Assembly: GCF_000308815.1 (NCBI RefSeq)
Contig: NZ_BAFX01000204.1
Location: 30,346 to 94,345, forward strand
DNA: 64,000 nt
From: Nocardia concava NBRC 100430
Lineage (GTDB): Bacteria > Actinomycetota > Actinomycetes > Mycobacteriales > Mycobacteriaceae
Reading direction: 5' to 3'
The notes under the pieces are model-generated. The model saw only the letters and a list, made by a program, of their open reading frames with translations. It did not search any database and was not told the DNA's origin. The position numbers and the translations under genes were made by a program. This document shows, piece by piece, positions 1 through 9,531 of this stretch (position 1 is its first letter; every line of letters begins with the position of its first letter).

Positions 1-74
1 GCGCCCAGTTGCCAGGTGCCCAGTCCGATCTCCGAAACCTTCCGGCCGGTGCGGCCGAGTACACGCTGTTCCAT
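1..74 (-). CDS. Aldo/keto reductase, N-terminal end only (runs off the left edge)
   Basis: Only the first 24 codons are visible. They read MEQRVLGRTGRKVSEIGLGT and then WQLG, the classic opening of NADPH-dependent aldo/keto reductases: first beta strand, then the IGLGTW turn near the cofactor pocket. The ATG is at position 74 on the minus strand, preceded by an AAAGG ribosome site. The substrate cannot be inferred from so short a piece. Confidence 0.75.
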   Translation of the reverse strand, partial: MEQRVLGRTGRKVSEIGLGTWQLG

Positions 75-138
75 CGGCCGAGCCTTTCACATCTGTCGGA
101 TTTTGTTCACCCCCCGATCGGGGTTCCGTTGGTTCCGG

Positions 139-655
139 TCAAGCGGTAGCGGAGACTGGAATATGCAGGGCTGCTTGGTCTTCAGCATGGCGTAGAAGAC
201 GTCGCAGCGCCGTCAGGCCAGGCAGATGAAGGCGGCGTTGTGCTTCTTTCCTCAGGCGCGTTTGCGCTCGTAGTAGGCGCCTGGCGTGGGTTCCCGTTCC
301 ATTGCGGGATGAATGCTGGTGACCGGCCCGCGAATCCGGTAAGTGGTGCGGGTGGCCTCGCAGGGCGATTCTGCACATCGACAGGGCGGGCAGATAGGCC
401 ACCTCGTGCCCGCAGGCACGGGCCACGATGACCGGCAACGCGCCGATCGTGTTCGGCTGATCGACCACGATCAACAACGGACCGTGGGCGGCCAACTTGT
501 CGAACACCTCTCGCAGTGTGGCTTCATCGCTGAGTAATACCTTGTCGTACAGGCACTTTCCGTCCACCTTCAGCCCGACGGCGTCGTGCTCGCCCCTTGC
601 CAACATCGATGCCGCACAACACGGCATACGCCTGTGCCACTCGCAGTCCCTCATC
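139..655 (-). pseudogene. IS110-family transposase remnant, frameshifted and internally deleted
   Basis: The minus strand carries pieces typical of IS110 DEDD transposases: GIDVGKG, EHDAVGLKVDGK, LLIVVDQPNTIGALPVIVAR, VAYLPALSM, and at the far end NAAFICLA then RRCDVFYAMLKTKQP. The pieces lie in different frames. One extra G near 598 separates GIDVGKG from EHDAVGL. The central part after YLPALSM is missing. An in-frame stop interrupts the C-terminal motif. No terminal repeats could be recognised. This is a dead insertion sequence, which fits the broken genes beside it. Confidence 0.8.
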
Positions 656-1129
656 ATGCGAGAGACAAAGGCAAGTAGTCATACCGGGTCTCGCGACCAT
701 AACCCCGTCCAGGAGCTACGAAGACGGTAATGGACACCGCGGCCTGCCAGGTTTCGTAGGGCTGTGCGGTGGGGTCGCATCCATCCCGGATCGCTCGGTG
801 GACAGACCTGTGCCGACCCCACACGGTCGCAGCGGAACTCGACGACTGCAGATTCACGCGGCTGGCCGAATCCGCGCCCCGGCCTTCGCGCGGCGCCGGC
901 CGCCACTACATAGTGCGCGGGGTTCCTTGGTGACGTGAGCGGACAACGGCACCGGCAACCCTTCGGTGGTGCCCTGCTCAATTACTGGCTGAACCGCGAT
1001 CTCGGCATCGCGGGACGAATCTCGGTCCGTGAGGGGAATACGGTTCGGAATTTTTCGATTCGCATCGGTCAACCTCTCTTCCGAGTTCCGCAACTGGCGA
1101 TCCATCTGTCCGAGGACCGCGGTAGCGTC
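656..1129. other. Gene-free stretch
   Basis: No reading frame here has a convincing protein signature on either strand, and no strong hairpin or tandem repeat was seen. It lies between two pseudogenes and is probably decayed coding DNA. Confidence 0.5.
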
Positions 1130-1464
1130 ACCCTCGATCCAGGCAGCAACAAGGGCAGATCGCGATTGGGTGTCGCGCGGTGGTGACGATGACGGCGTCC
1201 GGCCTGTCCTCGGCGATCGCGTCGGCGGTGGCCACCGGAACCTTTGTCTCCCCGGGGATCTCACGCAACTGGCGCAGTGCGCCACACCACATCGCCGGCG
1301 CGCACCGGCGAGCCGTCGTGGAAGGCCGCGCCGGACGCGATGGTGAACCGCCACCGGTGCCGGCCATCGAGCTGCCGCCACGCCGATGCCAGCCGCGGAG
1401 CCACATTCGGCTTGGTCGCACGCGTCGAAAACCAGTGCGGCGATGAGAAAGTCGCTGTCATCAT
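1130..1464 (-). pseudogene. Fragment of an ABC peptide-type solute-binding protein (family 5)
   Basis: In one minus-strand frame the fragment reads TKPNVAPRLASAWRQLDG, then WRFTIASGAAFHDGSPVRAG and DVVW, the conserved ligand-binding core of family 5 substrate-binding proteins. The sequence then shifts frame and continues with LRQLREIPGETKVPVATADA and related text. Signal peptide, N-terminus and C-terminal half are absent. It is a non-functional remnant, probably of a peptide or nickel importer. Confidence 0.6.
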
Positions 1465-1596
1465 CGGGTCTCGCCGGCTGAAGCGGGTGCGGCAGCCGCA
1501 CCTGCGCCGGAACCGGTCGCTGCGCGGGAGTGGCGCGGGCCCATCACAATTGCTTTCACCGAGTTCTTCGCTACCCGCCCATTCTCGATCGACGCA

Positions 1597-1625
1597 TTGT
1601 GGCCTAGGTCACCAGATGCTAGCTT
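1597..1625 (+). promoter_or_regulatory. Promoter of the glycoside-uptake operon
   Basis: A TTGTGG -35 box (1597-1602) and a TAGCTT -10 box (1620-1625) are separated by exactly 17 bp. They lie about 50 bp upstream of the binding-protein start and immediately before the LacI-type operator. This is a prediction from sequence only. Confidence 0.6.
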
Positions 1626-1628
1626 CTG

Positions 1629-1642
1629 TCGAAGCGCTTCGA
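1629..1642. promoter_or_regulatory. LacI-family operator
   Basis: TCGAAGCGCTTCGA is a perfect 14-bp palindrome with a central CG, the format of LacI-family operators in actinobacterial sugar regulons. It starts 3 bp after the -10 box, so a bound repressor would cover the transcription start. The LacI regulator inside the same unit is the obvious candidate to bind it. Confidence 0.7.
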
Positions 1643-1677
1643 TAGCAGCTACTCGCAATGGTGCAAAGGATTCACAA

Positions 1678-2952
1678 ATGAGCAAGGTCATGGCGGCGCT
1701 GGCTGGACTTCTGGCCGGCGCACTGGCGCTCACCGCATGCAGCGGAAAAGCGTCGGACGACAAGGTTTTCAAGATCTGGCACTACGAGGCCGCCAACAGC
1801 GCGATGGGGGTCGCGTGGGATCAGGCGATCAAGGACTTCCAGGCCGCCCACCCGGACCTCACGGTCAAGTTCGAGCGCAAGGGCTTCGAACAGATCCAGA
1901 AGACCGGCCCGATGATCCTGAACTCTTCGGACGCGCCCGATGTGATGGAGAACCCGAAGGGCAATGGCACCGCGGGGCTGCTCGCGCGCAAGGGACTGCT
2001 CACCGATCTCACCCCGGCGGCGCAGAAGTACGGCTGGGACAAGCTGTTGCCGGCGTCCCTGGGCGTCCCCGGTCGCTACGACGACAAGGGCGTGATGGGT
2101 AGCGGCAACTGGTACGGCATTCCGAGCTACGGCGAATTCGGGCTGATCTACTACAACAAGAGCCTCTTCGCCAAGCACGGCATCCCGATTCCGGCCACCT
2201 TCGACGACCTGATGCGCGCGATGGACGCCTTCCTGGCCAAGGGCGTCACGCCACTGGCCAACGCGGGATCGGAATACATTGGGCACCAGTACATTTACCA
2301 GCTGGCGCTGACCAAGGCCGACCGCGCCTGGGTGGACTCCTACCAGCGCTACACCACCAAGGCCGACTTCCACGACGCGGCGTGGTCCTACGCCTTCAAC
2401 ACCTTCTCCGACTGGGTGAAGAAGGGCTACATCGCCAAGGATTCGGCGGGGCTCAAGGCCGAGGACGCCGGAAACGCCTTCGAACAGCAGAAGTATCCGA
2501 TGATCATGTCCGGCACCTGGTGGTTCGGACGTTTCCAGAAGGAGATCACCTTCGACTGGGACACCTTCGCCTTCCCGGGCAGCAAGCTCTACCCCGGCTC
2601 CGGCGGCAACCTGTGGATCGTCCCGAAGAAGTCCAAGAAGACCGATCTGGCCACGGAATTCATCGACTTGACCATGCGCAAGCAGATCCAGAACCTGTTG
2701 GGCAACAACGGCGGCGTGCCGATCGCGGCCGACCCGGCGGCCATCACCGACCCGAAATCGCAGCAGCTGGCCAAGACCTTCGCCCAGATGAGCGCAAACG
2801 ACGGGCTCGCCTACTACCCGGACTGGCCCGCCGCCGGCTTCTACGACGTGTTCTCCTCGCAGGTCCAGAAACTCATCAGCGGAACCGCCTCGCCCGATCA
2901 GGTCCAATCGGACCTGCAGAAGGCCTACGACGCCAATCTCCCCAACCGCTGA
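1678..2952 (+). CDS. Sugar ABC transporter substrate-binding lipoprotein
   Basis: The protein has 424 residues. It starts with a lipoprotein signal (LTAC, Cys21) and is an extracellular solute-binding protein of the family 1 (maltose/oligosaccharide) type. The chosen ATG follows AAAGGA with suitable spacing; an upstream in-frame start would add 27 residues ahead of the signal peptide. It leads a unit with two MalF/MalG-type permeases and two glycosidases, so it probably captures a xylose- or glucose-containing oligosaccharide outside the membrane. Ligand specificity is inferred from the neighbours. Confidence 0.88.
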   Translation: MSKVMAALAGLLAGALALTACSGKASDDKVFKIWHYEAANSAMGVAWDQAIKDFQAAHPDLTVKFERKGFEQIQKTGPMILNSSDAPDVMENPKGNGTAGLLARKGLLTDLTPAAQKYGWDKLLPASLGVPGRYDDKGVMGSGNWYGIPSYGEFGLIYYNKSLFAKHGIPIPATFDDLMRAMDAFLAKGVTPLANAGSEYIGHQYIYQLALTKADRAWVDSYQRYTTKADFHDAAWSYAFNTFSDWVKKGYIAKDSAGLKAEDAGNAFEQQKYPMIMSGTWWFGRFQKEITFDWDTFAFPGSKLYPGSGGNLWIVPKKSKKTDLATEFIDLTMRKQIQNLLGNNGGVPIAADPAAITDPKSQQLAKTFAQMSANDGLAYYPDWPAAGFYDVFSSQVQKLISGTASPDQVQSDLQKAYDANLPNR

Positions 2953-2985
2953 TCCCAGCGCCGGCGTCGAAAGGCATTGCACTGC

Positions 2986-3882
2986 ATGACAGGTTTACGT
3001 ATCCGTTCCTATGCCCCGTTCATGGTCCCCGGCGCACTGTTGTCGGCGGCGGTGATCGGTGTCCCGTTCCTGGCCAACCTGGCGATCTCGTTCACCGCCT
3101 GGGACGGGGTGACCACACCGCGTTTCATCGGACTGGACAACTACTCGAAGCTGTTGGGCGACAGCGAATTCTGGTCCTCGTTCCAGCACAATGTGGGCCT
3201 GCTGGTCGCGATGGCGATCATTCCCACCGGTCTGGGCCTGATGCTGGCTTTCGGGCTCGGCGAGGTGATCGCCGCCAAGTTCGGTCCACGGACCGCGAGC
3301 GTGCTGCGCGCGTGCATCTACCTCCCTCAGGTTCTGCCGATGGCCGTGGTGGGCATCGTGTGGAGCTGGATCCTGATGCCGCAGACCACCGGCGGCGCGC
3401 TCGACGCCGCGCTGACGGCGGTGGGACTGGAAGGGCTGGCCCAAGATTGGCTCGGTGACCCGAAGTGGGCGCTGTGGGCGGTCATGGGTGTGCTCGTCTG
3501 GTTCCAGCTGGGATATCCGGTGGTGATCTTCCTGTCCGGTATGCAGCGGGTCGATCCGTCACTCTACGAGGCCGCCGATCTCGACGGTGCGGGCTGGGGA
3601 CGCAAGCTCTGGCACATCACGATCCCGCAGATCCGGCCCGAAATCGCCGTGGTGCTGCTGACTTCCAGCATCGCCTCGCTGAAGGTCTTCGCGCCGATTT
3701 TCGTGCTGACCCGGGGTGGGCCGGGCGGGTCGACCAATGTGCCGTCCTACTACGCCTATGTCGAATACTTCGAGAAGCTCGATGTCGGCTATGGCTCGAC
3801 CATTTCGACCATCCTGGTCCTGCTGATCCTGGCACTGACCGTGGTTTTCATGCGTGTGCAGCAGCGAGGTGAGGACCTGTGA
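2986..3882 (+). CDS. Sugar ABC transporter permease, MalF type
   Basis: This 298-residue membrane protein has about six transmembrane segments. Near residue 190 it carries the EAA loop (EAADLDGAGWGRKLWHITIP), which docks the ATPase. The ATG was chosen because GAAAGG lies 11 bases upstream; a TTG nine bases earlier is too close to that site. It overlaps the next permease by four bases (GTGA), indicating translational coupling. It forms the membrane channel with its partner. Confidence 0.9.
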   Translation: MTGLRIRSYAPFMVPGALLSAAVIGVPFLANLAISFTAWDGVTTPRFIGLDNYSKLLGDSEFWSSFQHNVGLLVAMAIIPTGLGLMLAFGLGEVIAAKFGPRTASVLRACIYLPQVLPMAVVGIVWSWILMPQTTGGALDAALTAVGLEGLAQDWLGDPKWALWAVMGVLVWFQLGYPVVIFLSGMQRVDPSLYEAADLDGAGWGRKLWHITIPQIRPEIAVVLLTSSIASLKVFAPIFVLTRGGPGGSTNVPSYYAYVEYFEKLDVGYGSTISTILVLLILALTVVFMRVQQRGEDL

Positions 3883-4760
3883 GCTTGCTCGACATGCGAG
3901 AACCGGACACCGAGAAGACCGGGTCCGCGCCGCGCGCGCGGCGCGAGTTCTCCGGCTGGGCGCTGCTCACCATGCTGGCCGCGCTCGCGGTGGTCATGCT
4001 GCTGCCGTTCGCGATCGTGGTGATCAACGCCTTCAAGACACCGGAGGAGTACGCGAGCGGGGGCCCGCTCTCCCTGCCGCACGGGCTCAATACCGATGGC
4101 CTGACCACCTTCTGGAACCGCGTGGACTTCGGGCAGGTGCTGTGGAACAGCGTGCTGATCGCCACGCTGGTGTCGGTGGGTGCGGTGGTGCTGACCATCC
4201 TCAACGCCTACGCACTCGGCATCGGGCGGGTGCGCGGCCGCACCTGGATCGTCGCGGCCTTCCTGATCGTCAACACGCTGCCGCAGGAGGGGCTGATCTA
4301 CCCGATCTACTACGCGGCCAAGGAGCTGGGTCTCTACGATTCCGAGTGGGCGGTGATCATCATCTTCACCGTCGTCCAAAGCGCCTTCGGCACTTACCTT
4401 TTCACCTCCGTGCTGGGCACCTTCCCGCGCGAGCTGGTGGAGGCCGCGCAGATCGACGGCGCGGGCAAGTGGGCGGTGCTGTGGCGGGTTGTTGTGCCGG
4501 TCAGCCGCCCGACGCTGCTGGTGTTGTTCGTGTTCTTCTTCATCTGGACCTGGAACGAACTGTTCATGCCCATGGTCCTGCTGGTCTCGAGCGAGAACCT
4601 GACCGTCCCGGTGGCGCTGGCGGTGGTGCAGGGCGAGAAGACCATGGACGCCACCATGACCAGTGCCTCGGCGCTGCTGGGCCTGCTGCCCGCCGTCGTG
4701 TTCTTCCTTCTCTTCCAGCGCACGCTGTCGCGCGGAATCACCGTAGGAGCTCTGAAGTAA
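3879..4760 (+). CDS. Sugar ABC transporter permease, MalG type
   Basis: This 293-residue permease starts with GTG overlapping the stop of the preceding gene. It has six predicted membrane spans and an EAA loop (EAAQIDGAGKWAVLWRVVVP) in the C-terminal half, typical of the MalG/CUT1 class. No ATP-binding subunit is encoded nearby. Many actinobacterial CUT1 importers share one MsiK-type ATPase encoded elsewhere, and that is the likely arrangement here. Confidence 0.9.
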   Translation: MSLLDMREPDTEKTGSAPRARREFSGWALLTMLAALAVVMLLPFAIVVINAFKTPEEYASGGPLSLPHGLNTDGLTTFWNRVDFGQVLWNSVLIATLVSVGAVVLTILNAYALGIGRVRGRTWIVAAFLIVNTLPQEGLIYPIYYAAKELGLYDSEWAVIIIFTVVQSAFGTYLFTSVLGTFPRELVEAAQIDGAGKWAVLWRVVVPVSRPTLLVLFVFFFIWTWNELFMPMVLLVSSENLTVPVALAVVQGEKTMDATMTSASALLGLLPAVVFFLLFQRTLSRGITVGALK

Positions 4761-4763
4761 CCC

Positions 4764-7061
4764 ATGAAATTCACCGATGGCTACTGGCTGATGCGGCCCG
4801 GTGTCCAGGCGTCTTACCCGGCCGAGGTCTACGACACCGCCTGTGCGGACGGCGAACTCACGGTATACGCGCCGGTCCGGCCGATCCGCGAGCGCGGCGA
4901 CACGTTGAAGGGACCGCTGCTCACGCTCACCTGTTCGGCGCCGCTCGCCGACGTGATCAGCGTGCGGGTCACCCATTTCAGCGGCGGTATCGACCGCGGG
5001 CCACACTTCGAGGTGCACGCCGAGCCGGACGGGGTGGCACACATCGATCCGGAGGCCCCGACGCTGACCTCCGGCGCGCTGACCGTGCGCTTCGACCGCG
5101 CCGCTTGGCGCATGGACTTCGAGGCCGACGGCCGGGTTTTGACCGGCAGCGGCGTGAAAGCCCTTGCGCTGCTGGATACTCCGGACGGCCGATTCCTGCG
5201 CGAACAGCTCGATCTCGGGGTCGGCACGCACGTCTACGGGTTGGGTGAACGCTTCGGACCGCTGGTGAAAAACGGCCAGGAGGTGGACATCTGGAACGCC
5301 GACGGTGGCACCGCCAGCGAACAGGCGTACAAGAATGTGCCGTTCCTGCTCACCGACGCTGGATACGGCATCTTCGTGAACCATCCGGGCAAGGTCTCCT
5401 TCGAGCTCGGCTCGGAATCGGTCGAGCGGCTCCAATTCAGTGTTGCCGGAGAAGAATTGGAGTACCTGCTGATCTACGGGCCCACGCCCAAGGAGATCCT
5501 GAGCAAGTACACCGCGCTCACCGGCCGGCCGCCACGCCTGCCCGCCTGGTCCTACGGGCTGTGGCTGTCCACCTCGTTCACCACCTCCTATGACGAGCAG
5601 ACCGTCAACGGCTTCCTCGACGGCATGGCCGAACGCGACCTGCCGCTGAGCGTGTTCCACTTCGACTGCTTCTGGATGCGCGAATTCAATTGGTGCGACT
5701 TGACCTGGGACAGCCGGGTTTTCCCGGATCCGGCGGCCATGCTGAAGCGACTCGCGGCCCGGGGCGTGCGGGTCAGCCTGTGGATCAATCCGTATATCGG
5801 GCAGCGCTCCCCCATGTTCGAGGAGGGCCGCGAGCGCGGCTATCTGCTGCGGCGGCCCGACGGCTCGGTGTGGCAGTGGGATCTTTGGCAGCCCGGCCTG
5901 GCCATCGTCGACTTCACCAATCCTGAAGCGCGGCAATGGTATACGGACAAGCTGTCGGCGCTGCTGGATATGGGCGTGGACTGCTTCAAAACCGATTTCG
6001 GCGAGCGGATCCCCACCGATGTCGTCTACCACGACGGCTCCGATCCCGAGCGCATGCACAACTACTACACCCAGCTCTACAACCAGACCGTGTTCGAGCT
6101 GCTGCGCAAGCGGCGCGGCGAGGGGCAGGCGGTCGTGTTCGCGCGCAGCGCCACCGTGGGCGGGCAACAATATCCGGTGCACTGGGGCGGTGACTGCGAA
6201 TCGAGCTTCCCCGCCATGGCCGAGAGCCTGCGCGGCGGACTGTCGCTGGGCATGTCCGGGTTCGGCTACTGGAGCCACGATATCGGCGGCTTCGAGGGCC
6301 TGCCCGATCCGGAACTGTTCAAGCGGTGGATCGCCTTCGGGCTGCTGTCGAGCCACAGCCGCCTGCACGGCAGCGACTCGTTCCGGGTGCCGTGGGCCTT
6401 CGACGACGAATCGGTGGAGGTGCTGCGGTTCTTCACCAAGTTGAAGCTGCGCCTGATGCCCTATCTGGCGGGGGTGGCCGAACAGGCACACGCGCACGGC
6501 TGGCCGATGATGCGCGCCATGGTGCTCGAGTTCCTGGACGATCCGGCCTGCACCTACCTCGACCGGCAGTACATGCTGGGCCCGGACCTGCTGGTCGCCC
6601 CCGTGCTGAGCACCGACGGGACGGTGACCTACTACCTGCCCGAAGGCCTCTGGACCCGATTCCTGACCGGGGAAAAGGTGGTCGGCGGTCGCTGGATCCG
6701 GGAAACCCATTCCGCGATGAGCATTCCGCTGCTGGTGCGGCAGGGCGCGGTCATCCCGGTCGGCGCCGTCGATGATCGGCCCGACTACGACCACGCCGCG
6801 GATGTCACCTTGCACGCCTACCAGCTCGCCGCGGGCGCGGACATCCGCACCTCGATTCCGTCGGGCACCGACGCGGTGGAATTCCACACCACGCACTCCG
6901 GTACCGAGGTGCGGGTCAGCGGCCCGGACGGCGGCTGGCGGGTGCTGCTGATCGGCGCCCACTCGGCGGCCGAGATAGCGGGTGGCACAGCCGAACCCGA
7001 TGAACAAGGGCTGCTCGTGCGGGCGACCGGGCCGTCAGTGTCGGTACGGGCGCCGCGATGA
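4764..7061 (+). CDS. yicI: GH31 alpha-xylosidase (YicI type)
   Basis: The protein has 765 residues, close to YicI-type alpha-xylosidases. It has the WCDLTWD and WINPYIGQ blocks of that subgroup. The nucleophile motif is KTDFGERIP with Asp411, and the expected acid/base is Asp477 in GGDCESS; the spacing matches Escherichia coli YicI. There is no signal peptide, so it acts in the cytoplasm, removing alpha-linked xylose from imported xyloglucan-type sugars such as isoprimeverose. The gene begins three bases after the permease stop. The xyloside specificity follows the family and was not measured. Confidence 0.9.
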   Translation: MKFTDGYWLMRPGVQASYPAEVYDTACADGELTVYAPVRPIRERGDTLKGPLLTLTCSAPLADVISVRVTHFSGGIDRGPHFEVHAEPDGVAHIDPEAPTLTSGALTVRFDRAAWRMDFEADGRVLTGSGVKALALLDTPDGRFLREQLDLGVGTHVYGLGERFGPLVKNGQEVDIWNADGGTASEQAYKNVPFLLTDAGYGIFVNHPGKVSFELGSESVERLQFSVAGEELEYLLIYGPTPKEILSKYTALTGRPPRLPAWSYGLWLSTSFTTSYDEQTVNGFLDGMAERDLPLSVFHFDCFWMREFNWCDLTWDSRVFPDPAAMLKRLAARGVRVSLWINPYIGQRSPMFEEGRERGYLLRRPDGSVWQWDLWQPGLAIVDFTNPEARQWYTDKLSALLDMGVDCFKTDFGERIPTDVVYHDGSDPERMHNYYTQLYNQTVFELLRKRRGEGQAVVFARSATVGGQQYPVHWGGDCESSFPAMAESLRGGLSLGMSGFGYWSHDIGGFEGLPDPELFKRWIAFGLLSSHSRLHGSDSFRVPWAFDDESVEVLRFFTKLKLRLMPYLAGVAEQAHAHGWPMMRAMVLEFLDDPACTYLDRQYMLGPDLLVAPVLSTDGTVTYYLPEGLWTRFLTGEKVVGGRWIRETHSAMSIPLLVRQGAVIPVGAVDDRPDYDHAADVTLHAYQLAAGADIRTSIPSGTDAVEFHTTHSGTEVRVSGPDGGWRVLLIGAHSAAEIAGGTAEPDEQGLLVRATGPSVSVRAPR

Positions 7062-7115
7062 CGAGCGGCACGCGCGGGATAAACTTCGGCGTCAGCACCG
7101 AGAACGGGGTGTCGT

Positions 7116-8123
7116 TTGGTCAAGATCGCCGAGGTGGCGCAGCGTGCGGGTGTCTCACCGAGCACGGTGTCCTATGTGCTCAGCGGCAAGCGGGCCATCT
7201 CCGCGGCCACCCGGCAGCGCGTGCAGGAGGCCATCGCGGAACTCGGGTACCGGCCACACGCCGGTGCCCGGGCGCTGGCGGGCAAGCGGTCCAACATTCT
7301 GGCCCTGATGATTCCGCTGCGCGCCAATGTCGGTGTGCCCGTGGTCATGCAGTTCGCGGTCGCGGCCGCCACCGCGGCACGCCACCACGATTACGACCTG
7401 CTGCTGCTCACCCAGGAGGAGGGCGAACAGGGGTTGCGCCGGGTGATGAACGGCTCGATCGCCGACGGGCTGATCGTGATGGACGTGGAGTTGCGCGACG
7501 CCCGGCTGCCGCTGCTGCGCACCATCGGCCTGCCCAGCGTGCTGATCGGCTTTCCGGCCGATCCGGAGGGGCTGACCTGCATCGACCTGGATTTCCGGGC
7601 CGCGGGCGCGGCGTGCGCCGAGCACCTGGCGAGCCTCGGGCATCGCAACATCGCCATGGTCGGCTCGCCGCCGGAGGTGTACGCCCGCGAAACCGCGTTC
7701 GCGCCCCGGGTTTCCGAGGGCTTCCAGGCCGCCGCCCGCGCGCACGGCATGACCGCGACGGTCTCGGCGTGCGCGCCGACGGTGGAGGCGGCCCGGCGGC
7801 TGGTCGATCAGCTCCTGGCCGAACAGCCCGGCCTGACCGGGCTCGTGGTGCACAACGAGCCGATCCTGGAGCCGCTGATGGTGGCCTTCGCCGCCCGCGG
7901 GCGACAGGTCCCCGGCGATCTGTCCGTGGTCGCCCTCTGCCCTGACGACATCGCCGAACACCCGGTCGTCCCGGTCACCAATATCACCATCCCCGCCGCC
8001 GAGGTCGGTGAGCGCGCTGTCGATCTGCTCGTCGGCCTGCTGGTCGGCGAACCGGTCGCTCCCTCTACTCTGCTTCCGCCCACCCTGACCGTCCGCGCCA
8101 GTACCGCACGCGCCCCGGGGTGA
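7116..8123 (+). CDS. LacI-family transcriptional regulator of the glycoside operon
   Basis: The protein has 335 residues. An N-terminal LacI helix-turn-helix (VKIAEVAQRAGVSPSTVSYV, then LSGKRAISAATRQRV and the hinge GYRPHAGARALA) is followed by a periplasmic-binding-like sugar-sensing domain. The start is TTG, since no ATG or GTG lies correctly in frame ahead of the helix-turn-helix. It sits between the GH31 and GH1 genes on the same strand and probably represses them by binding the palindrome at 1629-1642. The inducer is presumably the transported sugar or its product. Confidence 0.88.
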   Translation: MVKIAEVAQRAGVSPSTVSYVLSGKRAISAATRQRVQEAIAELGYRPHAGARALAGKRSNILALMIPLRANVGVPVVMQFAVAAATAARHHDYDLLLLTQEEGEQGLRRVMNGSIADGLIVMDVELRDARLPLLRTIGLPSVLIGFPADPEGLTCIDLDFRAAGAACAEHLASLGHRNIAMVGSPPEVYARETAFAPRVSEGFQAAARAHGMTATVSACAPTVEAARRLVDQLLAEQPGLTGLVVHNEPILEPLMVAFAARGRQVPGDLSVVALCPDDIAEHPVVPVTNITIPAAEVGERAVDLLVGLLVGEPVAPSTLLPPTLTVRASTARAPG

Positions 8124-8151
8124 AACGGAGCTCCTTCCCGACAGGAGAATC

Positions 8152-9531
8152 ATGCACACCAGCGGCTTCCGGCCGAATTTCCGTTGGGGCGTAGCCACTT
8201 CCGCTTACCAGATCGAAGGCGCCACCCGCGCCGACGGTCGCGGCGAGTCGATCTGGGACCACTTCGCCGCACAACCGGGCCGCGTCGCGGGCGGCGACAC
8301 CGGGGAACCTGCCGCCGACCACTATCGCCGCTGGGCCCAGGACATCGACCTGCTGAGCGGGCTCGGCGTGGACGCCTACCGGTTCTCGGTGGCCTGGCCC
8401 CGCATCCAGCCCGACGGCCGCGGCCCGGCGCGGGTGCGCGGACTCGATTTCTACCGGCGCCTGATAGACCGGCTGCGCGAGCGCGGGATCGAACCGTTCC
8501 TCACCCTCTACCACTGGGATCTACCCCAGACCCTGGAGGACGCGGGCGGCTGGCGGGTGCGCGACACCGCGCACCGGTTCGCCGACTACGCCGCGCTGGT
8601 GCACCGGGAACTCGGTGCGGGCGTGGACTTCTGGACGACGATGAACGAACCCTACCCGTGCGCGATCGCCGGATACGGAGAAGGCCGGCACGCACCCGGC
8701 GCCCGGGAGGGCCACGGCGCGCTGGCCGCGGCGCATCATCTGCTGTTGGCGCACGGCCTGGCCGTGCGCCGGATGCGCGAATCCGCCCGTCCGGAACAGC
8801 AATTCGGGATCGTGCTGAATCAGTCGCCGACGGTGCCGGTGTCCAGCTCGGGCGCCGACCGGGCCGCGGCCGAGCGGATGGACACCCTGCTGCGGCGGCA
8901 GTTCACCGATCCGCTGTTCGCCCGGTCCTATCCGGCCGAACTGGAGCGCATGTTCGAGGGTGTCTCGGATTTCGGCTTCCGCCACGACGGCGATCTCGCG
9001 GTGATCGGGCAGCCGCTGGACTATCTGGGCGTCAACTACTACTACCGCCTGCACACCGCCGCCGCGCCCCACACCGAAGCCGATTCCGCACGGCGGACCA
9101 TCGCCGATATCGGAGTGGATACCACCCGCCTGCCGGATGTCGGGCGTACCGCCATGGGCTGGCCGGTCGAACCCGAGGGGCTGACCGAGGCGCTGCTGAC
9201 GCTGCACGAGCAGTATCCGGACCTGCCGCCGATGTATGTGACCGAGAACGGCTGCGTGTATCTCGACGCCCCGGATCCGGCGGGCGGATTCGACGATCAG
9301 GACCGTATCGCGTTCCTGCGCAACCACATCGAGGCCGCCGAGCGGGCGGTGCAGGCCGGTGTCGACCTGCACGGCTACTTCTGCTGGTCGCTGCTGGACA
9401 ACTTCGAATGGGCGCACGGGTACCGGCCGCGCTTCGGATTGGTTCATGTGGACTACACCGACCAGCGGCGCACGCCCCGTGCCAGCTACCACTGGTACCG
9501 AGATCATATTGCGCGCGCTACAGCCCCGTGA
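8152..9531 (+). CDS. GH1 beta-glucosidase
   Basis: This 459-residue protein is a standard-length family 1 glycoside hydrolase. It opens with FRWGVATSAYQIEGA. The acid/base is Glu166 in TMNEP, and the nucleophile is Glu365 in VTENG. The LLDNFEWAHGY block near the C-terminus is the aglycone-side signature. It is cytoplasmic and follows the lacI gene after 28 bases with a CAGGAG site. With the GH31 enzyme it could strip xylose and then glucose from xyloglucan oligosaccharides. Confidence 0.92.
   Translation: MHTSGFRPNFRWGVATSAYQIEGATRADGRGESIWDHFAAQPGRVAGGDTGEPAADHYRRWAQDIDLLSGLGVDAYRFSVAWPRIQPDGRGPARVRGLDFYRRLIDRLRERGIEPFLTLYHWDLPQTLEDAGGWRVRDTAHRFADYAALVHRELGAGVDFWTTMNEPYPCAIAGYGEGRHAPGAREGHGALAAAHHLLLAHGLAVRRMRESARPEQQFGIVLNQSPTVPVSSSGADRAAAERMDTLLRRQFTDPLFARSYPAELERMFEGVSDFGFRHDGDLAVIGQPLDYLGVNYYYRLHTAAAPHTEADSARRTIADIGVDTTRLPDVGRTAMGWPVEPEGLTEALLTLHEQYPDLPPMYVTENGCVYLDAPDPAGGFDDQDRIAFLRNHIEAAERAVQAGVDLHGYFCWSLLDNFEWAHGYRPRFGLVHVDYTDQRRTPRASYHWYRDHIARATAP

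Noticed and set aside
3789..7007. A very long minus-strand open frame (over 1000 codons) opposite the second permease and GH31 genes
   Set aside because: It is the antisense shadow of strongly supported coding genes. Its composition is Arg/His/Gly-rich low complexity without any domain, and it is typical for GC-rich DNA where stops are rare.
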